Shown here: positions 16,520 through 25,556 of the stretch, in pieces
How the letters are laid out: every line of letters begins with the position of its first letter
How positions within the stretch are numbered: the stretch's first letter is position 1
Assembly (NCBI RefSeq): GCF_016745235.1
Contig: NZ_JAELVM010000003.1
Span: 1,054,001-1,118,000, forward strand
Source: Chryseobacterium endalhagicum
Lineage (GTDB): Bacteria > Bacteroidota > Bacteroidia > Flavobacteriales > Weeksellaceae
Length of the DNA stretch: 64,000 nucleotides
Direction of reading: 5' to 3'
Translations under genes and position numbers: made by a program
The notes under the pieces: generated by a model
The model's input: only the letters and a program-made list of their open reading frames with translations
Told to the model about the DNA's origin: nothing
The model's database searches: none

Positions 16520-17422
16520 ATGATCCTGATTATCTCTCAAAATAATGACATCACTACAACAGAAGTTATTAAATATCTTATTCAGATGAAGAAAAAATTT
16601 ATCCGTATTCATGAGGATGAATTTTTTGAGATAAAAACCCGTAGTAAGAAGATTTTTCTTGAAAGCAGCCGTAATACATTCTTCCTTGATGAAATAAAAA
16701 GTGTCTGGTACCGCAGAGGAGGATTAAATTTTAAAAGATTGAAATATACTAATCGTTCCATTCATTTGAATATGGCGGAGACACAGCACTGGCTTGAAGA
16801 CTATATCCGAAAGGTACTGGAATCCAAAAAAAGCATAAACAAAGAAAGTAACAGCGACGTTAATAAGCTTATCGTGCTGGACAAAGCAAAAGATATTGGA
16901 TTTGATGTTCCTGAATACTTTTTAGCAGAAAATACTGACCATGTAGAAATAGAAAAGACCATTATAAAAACATTGAATGGAAATGTTATGCTGGATGAGA
17001 TCAAAAAAAATGCCGGTGGTTTTATGTATACAGCTGTGGTTAAGGATCAGGAAGAAGGAAATTTTTTCATCACTTTTTTTCAAGAGAAGATTGAAAAAGA
17101 TTTCGAAATAAGAACGTTCTATTTAAATGGCCAATGCTGGTCTATGGCTATATTCTCACAAAATGATGCACAAACTCTGGTAGATTTCAGAAAATATAAT
17201 GAAATGAAACCCAACAGAAATGTTTCCTATCATCTTCCCTCTACTATTGAAAAAAAAATTCATTTGCTCATGCAGTCTTTGGATCTTAACTCCGGGTCAC
17301 TGGATTTTATAAAGAAAGGAGACAGATATTATTTCCTGGAGGTTAATCCAATTGGTCAGTTCATGGGACTTTCCAACACATGCAATGGTTTCCTCGAACA
17401 AAAAATAGCCGAATACTTATGA
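16520..17422 (+). CDS. gwsG: ATP-grasp peptide maturase, grasp-with-spasm system
   Basis: This ATP-dependent ligase of 300 residues is predicted to link side chains in the precursor peptide. The N-terminal half has the VWYRRGG motif (62-68) typical of MvdC/MvdD-like graspetide ligases. The ATP-grasp core shows a Lys/Gly region IKKNAGGFMYT (161-171), FFQEKIEKDFEIRTFYLNG (186-204) and the Mg2+ site with D262, E274 and N276 in SLDFIKKGDRYYFLEVNPIGQF. The stop overlaps the start of the 60-aa gene by 4 nt (ATGA). Its neighbours, a small precursor with a GG-type motif and a SPASM protein, fit the grasp-with-spasm arrangement known in Bacteroidota. Confidence 0.9.
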   Translation: MILIISQNNDITTTEVIKYLIQMKKKFIRIHEDEFFEIKTRSKKIFLESSRNTFFLDEIKSVWYRRGGLNFKRLKYTNRSIHLNMAETQHWLEDYIRKVLESKKSINKESNSDVNKLIVLDKAKDIGFDVPEYFLAENTDHVEIEKTIIKTLNGNVMLDEIKKNAGGFMYTAVVKDQEEGNFFITFFQEKIEKDFEIRTFYLNGQCWSMAIFSQNDAQTLVDFRKYNEMKPNRNVSYHLPSTIEKKIHLLMQSLDLNSGSLDFIKKGDRYYFLEVNPIGQFMGLSNTCNGFLEQKIAEYL

Positions 17423-17601
17423 AAAGACTTTATCACGAAAAAAATAAATTACCTCTTACGTTCAAATATATTGAAATCTTTAAAACCAAAAATGTAGGTA
17501 AAACCCATAGCAACATGTTATTTTTTGTACACAGTGAAAAGTACCAGACAGAACATCATGTAAGAGAAAAACCGCTAAAACCGCTTATAAGAATTTTATG
17601 A
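17419..17601 (+). CDS. 60-aa protein between the ATP-grasp and SPASM genes
   Basis: This encodes 60 residues (MKRLYHEKNKLPLTFKYIEI to PLKPLIRIL). It is basic, without Cys, signal peptide or membrane helix, and has several aromatic residues. Its ATG overlaps the gwsG stop (ATGA at 17419-17422) and its TGA overlaps the gwsS ATG (ATGA at 17598-17601), so it is positioned for coupled translation on both sides. A longer in-frame start at 17380 would lie inside gwsG and is less likely. I do not recognise the family. A role as leader-binding adaptor or carrier of the peptide is possible but only by position. Confidence 0.75.
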   Translation: MKRLYHEKNKLPLTFKYIEIFKTKNVGKTHSNMLFFVHSEKYQTEHHVREKPLKPLIRIL

Positions 17602-18671
17602 AATATTTTAATGTATTCAATAATATCCTCATAACTAAAGGAGCCACACGCATTTTAGTCTCTGATCTTCAAAGAAACTTTTCGGAACTGTACCCTTTGG
17701 AATTGTATGAAATTATAGGGGAACTGAAGAATAAGTCTATAGAAAATATCCTGAAAAATTATGATACAGAATCCATCCTATTCGTCCAGGAATATATTAA
17801 TTTATTGATTGAAAAAGAATACGGTTTCATAACGGAAGGAGATTGGGACAGGAATTTCCCGCCACTTTCTTATCAATTTTATGAACCCAATGAAATTTCT
17901 AATATCCTCATCGAAATTAATGACATTTCAGTTCTGGACAAAATCAAACAGGATGTAGAAAACCTTGGAGTGAAGCATCTTGTTATTTACAGTCATAAAA
18001 AACTTTCGCTTAGGGACTTCAAGGATATTGACTTAAAATTTAAAAGTTCAGTCTTAAACGGTATTGAAATGATCTCTCCTTTCCACGCTCATGTAGACCG
18101 AAAATTTATTGATTCTCTTCATCAAACCGTAGACAGAATTTATAATTTGGTATTTTATAATTGCTCAAAAACTCCGTTCAGACACAAACATGAATTCAGA
18201 TTCACCTTACAGTTCAGCCGTGAAAATCTCAAAATTTCCTCCTGCGGAAAAGTAGACCTGAAATATTTCAATACCAATATCTCAAAAGTTTCGGAAGCCA
18301 TCCATCATAATTCCTGCCTTCACAAAAAGATCGGAATAGATATTCACGGCAACATAAGAAACTGTCCGTTAATGCCTGAAAGCTATGGAAACATTAATGA
18401 TACCAGCCTGGAAGAAGCTTTAACCAAACCAGGATTCAGAAAATACTGGAATATCACCAAAGATCAGATAAATGTCTGCAAAGACTGCGAATTCCGGTAT
18501 ATCTGTACAGACTGCAGAGCCTACACGGAACGAAACCACAAAGACAGTGAGGGATTAGATATTTCCAAGCCTTTAAAATGCGGTTATGATCCTTATACGG
18601 GAAAATGGGAAGCGTGGAGTACAAATCCGCTAAAAAAAGAGGTTATCAGCTTCTACGGACAAAGCAGCTAA
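17598..18671 (+). CDS. gwsS: SPASM-domain peptide maturase, grasp-with-spasm system
   Basis: This encodes 357 residues. The C-terminal half has the full SPASM cysteine set for auxiliary 4Fe-4S clusters: C240, C256 after the GNIRN turn, then C294-x2-C297-x5-C303-x2-C306, and C328. No CxxxCxxC radical-SAM motif is present in the N-terminal part; the only other Cys are C189 and C216. Thus it is either a degenerate radical-SAM relative or a pure Fe-S/peptide-binding partner. It is translationally coupled to the 60-aa gene. It closes the operon; a membrane-protein gene follows on the other strand 20 bp away. Confidence 0.88.
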   Translation: MKYFNVFNNILITKGATRILVSDLQRNFSELYPLELYEIIGELKNKSIENILKNYDTESILFVQEYINLLIEKEYGFITEGDWDRNFPPLSYQFYEPNEISNILIEINDISVLDKIKQDVENLGVKHLVIYSHKKLSLRDFKDIDLKFKSSVLNGIEMISPFHAHVDRKFIDSLHQTVDRIYNLVFYNCSKTPFRHKHEFRFTLQFSRENLKISSCGKVDLKYFNTNISKVSEAIHHNSCLHKKIGIDIHGNIRNCPLMPESYGNINDTSLEEALTKPGFRKYWNITKDQINVCKDCEFRYICTDCRAYTERNHKDSEGLDISKPLKCGYDPYTGKWEAWSTNPLKKEVISFYGQSS

Positions 18672-18691
18672 TGCTTAGTGTTCTGAAATTC

Positions 18692-19069
18692 CTATCTGAA
18701 AAATTTCCATTTCGGAATAATCGCCAGCATCCCGAATCCTGTGAACAGAAAAAGATTGGTTACATCCGTATATAAAAAGGTAGACAGATAATAGTTGTGC
18801 ATAAAGAAATGCAGGACCAGCAAAGCCGGAAACATAAAAATTCCGATTTTCCTGTAGAAAAACATCAGGACAAGCCCGATAATCATCAGTACGTCAATAG
18901 AAAAGATCACGAAAAAATACCACCTCGGGATCTGAAGATATTCGTGCTGCAGATATTCATCCACATCTATTCCCAGCCCCATCACGGTGAACAGCATCAG
19001 TGCTGCAAATGCTAAAATAAAACCCCATCCTTTCTTTGGATCCTCATCAAAATAACTGTATTCTTCCAT
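18692..19069 (-). CDS. Small integral membrane protein
   Basis: This encodes 125 residues with four hydrophobic segments (about 15-33, 50-70, 74-92, 99-120) and a short acidic N-terminus. It resembles the DUF2569/DoxX-like class of four-helix proteins in size only; no conserved motif allows a name. It converges with the RiPP operon and lies 71 bp upstream of, and on the same strand as, the Lrp-type regulator's 3' side. Confidence 0.7.
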   Translation of the reverse strand: MEEYSYFDEDPKKGWGFILAFAALMLFTVMGLGIDVDEYLQHEYLQIPRWYFFVIFSIDVLMIIGLVLMFFYRKIGIFMFPALLVLHFFMHNYYLSTFLYTDVTNLFLFTGFGMLAIIPKWKFFR

Positions 19070-19139
19070 AGGTACAAAATTAAAGAACTTATGAATAAAT
19101 CCATAAGTTCTTTAATATAATATTCGTTTAAAATTTGAA

Positions 19140-19610
19140 TTATATAGAAATAGCGTTGATCAATCTGTTTTTGTCGCTCAAATACTCCTCCATAGAGATC
19201 ATACTTTCGGTTCTCATTACATCTTGAATGTCGTCTATCTGATAAATAATTCTCTTCGCATCCTCTGTATTCTTAGCTCTTACTTTACAGAAAATATTAT
19301 ATTTCCCGGAAATAACGCTTGCTTCGATTACATTTGGAAGTATTGATAATTCTTTCAATACCTCTTGAGTGCGGTTTGATTTTGTCAAAAGGATCCCAAT
19401 GAAAGCTGTAAAGTGATAGTCCAGCTTACCATAATCGATATTAAGAGATGATCCCAAAATAATACCTGCATCCTCCATTTTTTTCACTCTTACGTGAATT
19501 GTTCCAGCAGAAACATCCATCTGCTTTGCAATTTCAGTAAAAGGCATTCTTGTGTTTTCGACTAAGAAATCAAGAATCTTCTTGTCTATTTCGTCCAGTT
19601 GATAGTTCAT
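19140..19610 (-). CDS. Lrp/AsnC family transcriptional regulator
   Basis: This is an amino-acid-responsive DNA-binding protein of 156 residues. The winged HTH is at about 2-60 with FTEIAKQMDVSAGTIHVRVKKMEDAGII as recognition region, followed by the RAM ligand-binding domain (TAFIGILLTKSNRTQEVLKEL...). Such proteins form octamers and often control amino-acid metabolism genes and their own. Its promoter is in the AT-rich gap to tamB (-7 element at 19655-19662). Confidence 0.93.
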   Translation of the reverse strand: MNYQLDEIDKKILDFLVENTRMPFTEIAKQMDVSAGTIHVRVKKMEDAGIILGSSLNIDYGKLDYHFTAFIGILLTKSNRTQEVLKELSILPNVIEASVISGKYNIFCKVRAKNTEDAKRIIYQIDDIQDVMRTESMISMEEYLSDKNRLINAISI

Positions 19611-19654
19611 ATTAGTTAAATTACAATTTTCTTAAAAAATCTATGTATTTGTTG

Positions 19655-19662
19655 CAAATTTA
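19655..19662 (-). promoter_or_regulatory. -7 element TAAATTTG for the Lrp-type regulator
   Basis: TAnnTTTG on the minus strand, 44 nt before the ATG at 19610, within AT-rich DNA separating it from the end of tamB. Confidence 0.5.
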
Positions 19663-19744
19663 TAAAAAATAATTTAACTAAAAAAATTATATCAAACATT
19701 AACAATAATTAACACAGATGATAAAAATCATTAAAATATTACGA

Positions 19745-22700
19745 TTATTTACTCCCTGATTTTGTTGAATCTGTTTTTATTTCCACTTTCGCTTCCGGTG
19801 GTTTTTTGTCTTTTCTCTTCTTTTTAAATAGGGAATTAAAGCTTTTACTCCACACTACACCCCCACCATACGCTTGATTTGCAGAACCATTCGTACTTAC
19901 CATTCCGATATTGGTAGGTTTGGAGTATCCTCTCAGAACGAGACTTCCGTCATTCTTTTTGGAAATATCATATTCAATAGATCCTTCTCCGGAGAGATAA
20001 TTGTTTTGTGTGCCTTCTGTTTTTGTTAAAGGAATCCCCAGTCCGGTCTTAATATTAATCCTCGGTGAAAGCGCTACACTTACCCCGGCATTGGCCCGGT
20101 CTGCAGTATTGGAGTTCTGATCTCCTTTTACATAGTTCAGGTCAATCTGGAATTCGTTACTCATTGTGTTCAGAACAGATCCAAGCTGTTTCAGAAGCAT
20201 ATTATATCCTGAAGATTCTGCGACTCCTGCCACATCAAAATCTACGCCTCCACTATTGGACACGTTAAATGTACTCAACAAAAGGATTGACCCAAACTGA
20301 AGGACCTTTTCCCCTTCCTGGCTCATCTTGGCCGCCAAAGTTTCTTTAACCTGGCTCGATACATCCAGCGCGGTTACATTCAGGTCTATTTTCGGATTGA
20401 TCAATGACTGGGTAATATTCGCCTGAAGCAGGACACTGATAGGCTGCAGTTTCCCCATACTTAAATATTCACCTGCATTGGATACCATTCTTACATAATT
20501 GGCTGTAATATCCAGCGCCGGTTTCATGGCGTCCCCATCCCATCGGATGCTGCTGTTCTTCTCAATCTGGAAAGTCTTATTCAGGATCGCTTTGGAAACA
20601 AAGGTTCCGTTATCTACTTTATAGGTACCGTTCATGGCAATCGCGCCCTGTCTTCCCATCTGGAATCTAAGTTTGTCCGCCACTCCTTTTACCGTAATAT
20701 TTCCTACATCATCGCCTACCAGTACATTCACGGTAGTGCCTTTATCTACATCCAGACTGAAGTCAATATTCATGTTGGCTCCCGTCTTTTTCTTTTCTTC
20801 CAGAGTGATCAGGCCGTCTTTTCCTTCTTTCAGGAACCTCAGCATTTTAAATTCTTCTACATTCGATGTTGAGCTTGAATTAAAAGTAAAATTACTACCA
20901 TTCAATGCCTTCATATTTGGGGTGGAAATACTCAGTCCGGAAACAGGTCCGTCCACATACAGATCTCCCTGTCCGTAAACCCTTCCCCAGAAAAGGTCAT
21001 ACTCTTTTTGGGTCGTGTTCAGCATCAGAAGGTTATCTGCTCTCATGATCAGGTTGACTCCCATTGAAGAAATGGTTTCAAACTGGATGGCTCCGGAAAT
21101 TGTTCCTTTAGAATTGGATCTTCCGTCGTGAACTTCAATATTGTTAAGGATGGCAAGTCCTCGGGAAAGCGGAATCACGGTATCATCAAATGAATAATCT
21201 ACGCCTGTAAAGAGAAGTTTCAGACCAAAGCCTTTCATTGCAATGTCGCCGCTGTAGTCAAGATCGCTCAGCTTTCCATTGATTTTAAGGTCTCCCGTAG
21301 CTTTTCCACGTAAGTTTCCAAAAATGGTCTGAACAAACTGCTGGGTAAAAGCAATGTCAAAATCACGCATTTCAGCCGTCAGATCAATCGTGGGAGAAGC
21401 CGTATTATTATTTACTGTTCCTGTCAGATGCAGGTTGTTATTTCCCAGAACTCCAGCCGAAGCTACTTTTACATCAACATCATATACATTTAATGAGAAA
21501 CCGTTGGTTGCGGAAATCGTAAGATTCCCCATCTCATTGCCATTCATCATAATATTATCTACCGTAAGATCTACAAGCGGCTGCAATGTACTTTTGTCCA
21601 TCTTGATCTTCACACTTCCGTTGGCAAGGCCTTTAATACCCATCGGGTTACCTCCGGACTGCATTTCAAGCAGCTTTTCTACGGCAAATTCTTCAATATC
21701 CGCATCTACATAAAAATCTTTTGCAGATTTAAACTGAGCCTCTTTAATAAACAAAGCACTTTTATCCGAGAATACCCGCAGGTTCCGGATATCAAAATCT
21801 GAGGTGGCTTTTCTATAGGTAATGGAATGATCCAGCTCAGGGCTTGTATCAATAGCCCAGGTCACATCATTGAATTTAACTTCTGTAGGTTCAAATCTGA
21901 AAACATAATCTCCTGCCGCATTGGTAGACTGGTCTACATTAATCGCGTAGGCTTTGAGATTTTCATTCAGCTCATCTTCCGGACTTCCGTGCTTGAAAGT
22001 CGTTGCGAGGTGAAGGGCAGTTCCGTTTTCATTTTTCCCTTTAAGTTCAAAATCCTTGATAATATTTTTATTGTATACCAGTTTGCTGATCCTTGCATAC
22101 AGCTGCTCATTAAGATTGGCCGTATTGATCCTCACCATCACACTGTCGATCATCGCACTGTCCCTGGAAATATTGTCCCGGTCATTGATCTTATAATCAG
22201 GATTTGCGGCTGCCAGAGCTTTGTCTGCATCCGTTATCTCCTCTTTCTTCGTCATGAGATATTTCAGAGCGTTGGCATCCAGATTCAGGATCAGATCATT
22301 TGAATCTCCGTTGTATTCTCCTTCTACTACAGCGCCTTGCGGAAGTTTCAGGTCAGGAAGGAAATAATTCACCACACCCTGCTGAATATCAAAATTCATT
22401 TTAAAATTCTGGCCTCTGTATAATTTTCTAGGCGGCGGCCCTACCAATATTCTTCCGATCCCGTTTTCTACCATTCCGGCAAGGTCTGCCAGGTTATATT
22501 TCCCGGAGATCTTCCCGCTTGCAGCTCCCGGTGCATCCACATCAATCACACGTCCTCCGGCTTCTATGAAAGTTTTAATTTTCGCGTTCGGAATATTATA
22601 TTTTTGGGTGGCTGTAGCAAAATTAAGGTTATTGGCATCAACGTCCAGCGTAAGATCATTAATGGAAGACATAGACATTTTACCTTCCACCTGGCCGCTT

Positions 22701-24535
22701 ACGATCTGGCTTCCCGGTTTATTGGTGAAATAATTCATATTCAGATGGGTAACATCTGCATTCACATTCATATTGATCCTTGGCGTGCTGAAATCAATAA
22801 GTCCTTTAATCGTAGCTTTAGCCTGTTCATCATTCATGGTGATGAGTCCGTTGTATTTTTTATGATCCAATAATCCGTCCAGATACACATTACTGATGTG
22901 CTTATCCATAATATCAATGCTGGTGATCTGGGATTTGGTGGTCAGACGCATGGTATTGACGTCAAAACTCTGTCCGTTCAGATCAAATTTACCGGAAATC
23001 AGACCCACTGCTTTACTTTTCGTGATCACAGACGTGTTCAGGTCTTTTACTTCCAGATATCCGGAATATTTAGGCATTGCCGTGCTGTAGTCGGTAAGTG
23101 AAAGTTTGCTGATCTTAGCCTGCCCGATTCCTGTCATCAGATTTCCATCCGTCACGTATACCTGCTTCGGATCTACTTTTGCCGTTCCGTTATATTTCAG
23201 TTTCCCGAAGTCATCTGCAAAATTCTTCATCTTCTTTGAAATAAATGAAGGCATCATGGCTTTAAGGTCTTTGTAGGTAAAATCGGTGGAAAGATCTTTG
23301 GTTTCGATGGAGAAGTTTCCTTTCAGCAGCCGGTCAACTTTCATTGTTTTGGTCGCAATATTCACATCAGGATTTCTGATCAGGAAGTTTTCCAGGTGAA
23401 ACTTATTCAGCGGGCCGGTCATTTTTCCTGCCAGATTGAACGGTTTAAAATTATCCCAGTTCGTTACAAAATAGCTGATATCATACCCGCTAAGCTGGCT
23501 TCCCTGCTTAATTTCCATATCCCAGCGCACGCGGTCTGCAAAATCGGACCACGAGCCGTCATGAAGATTGAATTTGATATTTCCCTGAAGAAGTGAATGA
23601 TCGGTATTTAAGGTAAGATCCTTCAAAGACAAAAACTCAGGGGTCAAAGAAAGTTCGGTGGAAAAAGTATCTACAAAATGGGATTTCCCCCATCTGGAAG
23701 TGACGAAGGACATATTATTGATCAGCGCTGAAATATTAGGACCATTGACCTTTACATTGGGGGCTTTTAAATTGAATTTTGTTGCGGTAAGCCATTTTCC
23801 CGGTTCTCCCGGAGAGTTCTGACTGGTAATGGAAACCTTGGAATCAATGATCTGAACCCGGGAATCCAATTGGAAAGGAGGTTTTTTAGGATCTCTTTTT
23901 TTACCGCTGTCGAAAAGCTGCGTAAATCTTATAAAATTGGAAATACTGTCCCCTTTGTAAGTGATGACCTTTACATCTGCATTGACAAGGGTAAGGGAAT
24001 TGAAACTTAAGGAATTGCTGTTTCCGGAAATCGCATTGTAAGCAAGGGCCATCCAATCGGAATTGGCGCGGAACTCTTTTGCTGTGATGAATTCCAGACC
24101 TTTGTAATCTTTGATCTTTAATCCCTTTATCGTTACATCTCCGAAATAATCTACTTCTACACTTTCGGTAGTCATCCCGGATTTAAAATCTTTATTAACG
24201 ATCTGAAGTGCCTGATCTGCCGCCCATTGCTTGGTGGCAGGAAGATTAATCACGATCAGAACACCTCCCACAATAACCACGCCCAGCCAGAAAAGGATCA
24301 GGAGAAGTTTGGCCCACCAGGAATAGCTGGTGACATCTTTCACCGCCTGCTTTCCAAATTCTTCAGCCGTCTCCACGGGATGATGAATAGCATCCGATGC
24401 CAGCTCAGATGCTTCTTTAACTGTTTCCTTTACAGCACCTTCTACATTCTCAACAGTCTTCTGTACCTGATCACCTATGTTCTCAGCTACTGATTTTTTA
24501 TTCTCATTCTCGTTATTATTCTCTAACTTTGCCAT
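19745..24535 (-). CDS. tamB: TamB/DUF490 family translocation and assembly module protein
   Basis: This is a giant AsmA-like protein of about 1596 residues that spans the periplasm and helps move lipid or outer-membrane protein between membranes. The N-terminal soluble stretch (1-72, apolipoprotein-like repeats of VKETVKEASELASD type) precedes one membrane helix (about 75-97). The body is repetitive beta-rich sequence, and the C-terminal third is the DUF490/TamB domain. The C-terminus is a Lys-rich tail. An ATG at 24535 (MAKLENNNENEN) is chosen over an upstream in-frame codon, because the latter lies inside tsaD on the other strand. A matching TamA is not in the window. Confidence 0.88.
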   Translation of the reverse strand: MAKLENNNENENKKSVAENIGDQVQKTVENVEGAVKETVKEASELASDAIHHPVETAEEFGKQAVKDVTSYSWWAKLLLILFWLGVVIVGGVLIVINLPATKQWAADQALQIVNKDFKSGMTTESVEVDYFGDVTIKGLKIKDYKGLEFITAKEFRANSDWMALAYNAISGNSNSLSFNSLTLVNADVKVITYKGDSISNFIRFTQLFDSGKKRDPKKPPFQLDSRVQIIDSKVSITSQNSPGEPGKWLTATKFNLKAPNVKVNGPNISALINNMSFVTSRWGKSHFVDTFSTELSLTPEFLSLKDLTLNTDHSLLQGNIKFNLHDGSWSDFADRVRWDMEIKQGSQLSGYDISYFVTNWDNFKPFNLAGKMTGPLNKFHLENFLIRNPDVNIATKTMKVDRLLKGNFSIETKDLSTDFTYKDLKAMMPSFISKKMKNFADDFGKLKYNGTAKVDPKQVYVTDGNLMTGIGQAKISKLSLTDYSTAMPKYSGYLEVKDLNTSVITKSKAVGLISGKFDLNGQSFDVNTMRLTTKSQITSIDIMDKHISNVYLDGLLDHKKYNGLITMNDEQAKATIKGLIDFSTPRINMNVNADVTHLNMNYFTNKPGSQIVSGQVEGKMSMSSINDLTLDVDANNLNFATATQKYNIPNAKIKTFIEAGGRVIDVDAPGAASGKISGKYNLADLAGMVENGIGRILVGPPPRKLYRGQNFKMNFDIQQGVVNYFLPDLKLPQGAVVEGEYNGDSNDLILNLDANALKYLMTKKEEITDADKALAAANPDYKINDRDNISRDSAMIDSVMVRINTANLNEQLYARISKLVYNKNIIKDFELKGKNENGTALHLATTFKHGSPEDELNENLKAYAINVDQSTNAAGDYVFRFEPTEVKFNDVTWAIDTSPELDHSITYRKATSDFDIRNLRVFSDKSALFIKEAQFKSAKDFYVDADIEEFAVEKLLEMQSGGNPMGIKGLANGSVKIKMDKSTLQPLVDLTVDNIMMNGNEMGNLTISATNGFSLNVYDVDVKVASAGVLGNNNLHLTGTVNNNTASPTIDLTAEMRDFDIAFTQQFVQTIFGNLRGKATGDLKINGKLSDLDYSGDIAMKGFGLKLLFTGVDYSFDDTVIPLSRGLAILNNIEVHDGRSNSKGTISGAIQFETISSMGVNLIMRADNLLMLNTTQKEYDLFWGRVYGQGDLYVDGPVSGLSISTPNMKALNGSNFTFNSSSTSNVEEFKMLRFLKEGKDGLITLEEKKKTGANMNIDFSLDVDKGTTVNVLVGDDVGNITVKGVADKLRFQMGRQGAIAMNGTYKVDNGTFVSKAILNKTFQIEKNSSIRWDGDAMKPALDITANYVRMVSNAGEYLSMGKLQPISVLLQANITQSLINPKIDLNVTALDVSSQVKETLAAKMSQEGEKVLQFGSILLLSTFNVSNSGGVDFDVAGVAESSGYNMLLKQLGSVLNTMSNEFQIDLNYVKGDQNSNTADRANAGVSVALSPRINIKTGLGIPLTKTEGTQNNYLSGEGSIEYDISKKNDGSLVLRGYSKPTNIGMVSTNGSANQAYGGGVVWSKSFNSLFKKKRKDKKPPEAKVEIKTDSTKSGSK
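24524..24531 (+). promoter_or_regulatory. tsaD -7 element TAACTTTG inside the tamB coding start
   Basis: TAnnTTTG match whose last base is 8 nt before the tsaD ATG at 24540. It overlaps codons 2-4 of tamB on the other strand. If functional, tsaD mRNA would be nearly leaderless. Confidence 0.5.
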
Positions 24536-24539
24536 TATT

Positions 24540-25556
24540 ATGAGCGACTCTATAATTTTAGGTATTGAATCGTCCTGCGACGACACCTCAGCAGCTATCA
24601 TCAAGGGAAACTGTATTCTATCGAACATCGCTGCGAATCAGGCCATCCATAAAGAATATGGAGGTGTAGTCCCGGAACTGGCATCGCGAGCGCATCAGCA
24701 AAATATAATCCCCGTTGTTGAAAAATCTCTTACTAAAGCAAATATACAACAAAATGCTATTTCAGCTATAGGATTTACACGCGGCCCCGGACTTTTAGGA
24801 TCACTACTGGTAGGAACATCATTTGCTAAGTCTTTGGCTATGAGCTTAAATGTTCCGTTAATTGAAGTAAACCATCTCCAGGCCCACATTTTAGCCCATT
24901 TCATTGACGATGCAAATCCTATGCCGCCAAAATTCCCCTTCCTGTGTCTTACGGTAAGCGGCGGCCATACAATGATTGTCCTGGTAAAGGATTATTTCGA
25001 CATGGAAATTATCGGGAAAACTATTGATGATGCAGCAGGAGAAGCTTTCGACAAAATCGGAAAGATCTTCGACCTTGATTATCCTGCCGGACCTATTATA
25101 GACCGACTGGCGAAGGAAGGAAACCCGAATGCATTTACATTCAACAAACCCAGAATGGAAAACTATGATTATTCATTCAGCGGTATCAAAACTTCGGTTC
25201 TGTATTTCATTCAGAAGGAAGTGAAAAAAAATCCGGATTTCATCAAAGAAAACCTCAACGATCTTTGTGCTTCCGTTCAGAGAACCATTATTGAAATCCT
25301 GATGGCCAAACTTGAAAAAGCAGCCCAGGAATTAAATGTAAAAGAAGTAGCCATTGCCGGTGGTGTTTCTGCCAATTCCGCATTGAGAACAGCGATGCAG
25401 GATAATCATGAAAAATTAGGCTGGAATATTTACATTCCAAAATTTGAATATACCACAGATAACGCTGCGATGATCGCCATGGTCGCCCAGCTGAAATTTG
25501 AAAGAGGAGAATTTACGGATATGAGAATTTCCGCAACTGCAAAATATGATTTATGA
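24540..25556 (+). CDS. tsaD: tRNA N6-adenosine threonylcarbamoyltransferase TsaD
   Basis: This transfers the threonylcarbamoyl group to A37 of ANN-decoding tRNAs with TsaB/TsaE. It has 338 residues, the normal length. GIESSCDDTSAA (8-19), the metal-binding HLQAH (H112, H116), TVSGGHTM (138-145) and IAGGVSANS are all present. ATG 24540 gives the classic MSDSIILGIESSCDD start; a more upstream in-frame codon would run back into tamB. The start is 4 bp from the tamB start on the other strand. Confidence 0.97.
   Translation: MSDSIILGIESSCDDTSAAIIKGNCILSNIAANQAIHKEYGGVVPELASRAHQQNIIPVVEKSLTKANIQQNAISAIGFTRGPGLLGSLLVGTSFAKSLAMSLNVPLIEVNHLQAHILAHFIDDANPMPPKFPFLCLTVSGGHTMIVLVKDYFDMEIIGKTIDDAAGEAFDKIGKIFDLDYPAGPIIDRLAKEGNPNAFTFNKPRMENYDYSFSGIKTSVLYFIQKEVKKNPDFIKENLNDLCASVQRTIIEILMAKLEKAAQELNVKEVAIAGGVSANSALRTAMQDNHEKLGWNIYIPKFEYTTDNAAMIAMVAQLKFERGEFTDMRISATAKYDL

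Noticed and set aside
20065-23596. Several plus-strand open frames inside tamB
   Set aside because: They are antisense to a continuous 1596-residue TamB frame and show no domain or promoter.
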